From: Sideroxydans sp.
Lineage (GTDB): Bacteria > Pseudomonadota > Gammaproteobacteria > Burkholderiales > Gallionellaceae
Direction of reading: 5' to 3'
DNA: 6,648 nucleotides
Assembly: GCA_030823965.1 (NCBI GenBank)
Contig: JAVBYP010000281.1
Coordinates: 1-6,648 of the forward strand
Position 1 is the stretch's first letter. Every line of letters starts with the position of its first letter. Below are positions 6,134 through 6,648 of this stretch, in pieces. Made by a program: the position numbers and the translations under genes. Under the pieces are notes generated by a model, which saw only the letters and a list, made by a program, of their open reading frames with translations, ran no database searches and was not told where the DNA came from.

Positions 6134-6648
6134 ATGCTCAAGTTCCTCTCCATCCGCGACTTCGTCATCGTCGAATCCCTTGAACTCGATTTCTCTTCCG
6201 GCTTCACTGCGCTGACCGGCGAGACGGGCGCGGGTAAATCCATCCTCATCGACGCGCTGTCGTTAGCTTTGGGAGAACGAGGTGATGCGGGGATGGTGCG
6301 TAGTGGTTGTGAGCGTGCCGACATCGCTGCCGAATTCGACATCGTTGCGTCTCCTGCATTGAGAGCATGGTTGAAAGAACAAGAGTTGGATGGCGACGAG
6401 GGTGTTTGTCTGTTGCGCCGCACTTTGGATGCCAGCGGTCGTTCGCGCGGCTTCATCAATGGCAGCAGTGCCACTCAACAACAGATGCGCGAGGCAGGGG
6501 AATTCCTGCTCGACATCCACGGCCAGCACGCACATCAATCGTTGCTGAAAGCGGATTCGCAGCGTGATTTGCTCGATACGCATGCAGGGTTGACCAAGCA
6601 GGCTGACGAGGTCGCAAGCAGTTTCAAGGCGTGGCAGGGATTACATCG
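6134..6648 (+). CDS. recN: DNA repair protein RecN, N-terminal part (cut by window edge)
   Basis: The frame opening at the ATG at 6134 is unbroken for 171 codons to the window edge and begins MLKFLSIRDFVIVESLELDF. RecN is an SMC-like ATPase acting early in double-strand-break repair, holding DNA ends or sister chromatids together with RecA. Walker A is at residues 29-36 (GETGAGKS). It is followed by LIDALSLALGERGD, then SRGFINGSSAT (104-114) and DIHGQHAHQSLL (127-138), all characteristic of the RecN head domain. The coiled coil is just starting at about 150 when the sequence ends. RecN is normally about 550 residues, so about one third is visible; Walker B and the signature motif lie outside. 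No Shine-Dalgarno is evident, and the start follows the AT-rich GATTAAATATC. No LexA-like CTGT-N8-ACAG box was found upstream, although recN is SOS-controlled in E. coli. Confidence 0.96.
   Translation, partial: MLKFLSIRDFVIVESLELDFSSGFTALTGETGAGKSILIDALSLALGERGDAGMVRSGCERADIAAEFDIVASPALRAWLKEQELDGDEGVCLLRRTLDASGRSRGFINGSSATQQQMREAGEFLLDIHGQHAHQSLLKADSQRDLLDTHAGLTKQADEVASSFKAWQGLH

Overview
The window looks like a stretch of betaproteobacterial chromosome at moderate-to-high GC. The wording of the HrcA N-terminus, the hrcA / nadK / recN gene set and the codon use suggest the Nitrosomonadales, perhaps a Gallionella- or Sideroxydans-like organism. That placement is inferred from memory of gene order and protein wording, not from a search.

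Layout. Bases 1-171 (minus strand) hold the first 57 codons of hrcA, the heat-shock repressor. Bases 172-311 form a divergent intergenic region. It carries a recognisable sigma-70-like promoter pointing right and a perfect 17+2+17 bp inverted repeat that covers the -10 and ends one base before the next start codon. Bases 312-5085 are a compact three-gene efflux operon: a TetR-family repressor (312-962), a lipoprotein periplasmic adaptor (959-2014) and a 1024-residue RND inner-membrane pump (2011-5085). Both junctions are ATGA stop/start overlaps. Bases 5125-5997 are nadK (NAD kinase). Bases 5998-6133 hold a long imperfect hairpin that may be a dispersed repeat. Bases 6134-6648 are the first 171 codons of recN, cut by the window edge.

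How the genes work together. The TetR protein most likely sits on the palindrome over its own promoter and blocks the whole operon until a ligand releases it. The adaptor and pump would then be made in a coupled ratio and assemble with an outer-membrane TolC-like channel encoded elsewhere. The adaptor has the RxxxLxxxxxxS hairpin-tip motif expected for TolC docking. The pump has the paired aspartates of proton-driven RND transporters, with Arg where AcrB has Lys940. The substrate cannot be read from the sequence.

hrcA, nadK and recN are housekeeping genes often found together in betaproteobacteria. The efflux operon separates hrcA from nadK-recN here and looks like an accessory insertion into a conserved neighbourhood. 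I see no CRISPR array, toxin-antitoxin pair, transposase or RNA gene. The most unusual signals are the operator/start-codon arrangement in front of tetR and the 92-bp hairpin before recN. I found no convincing novel multi-gene system.
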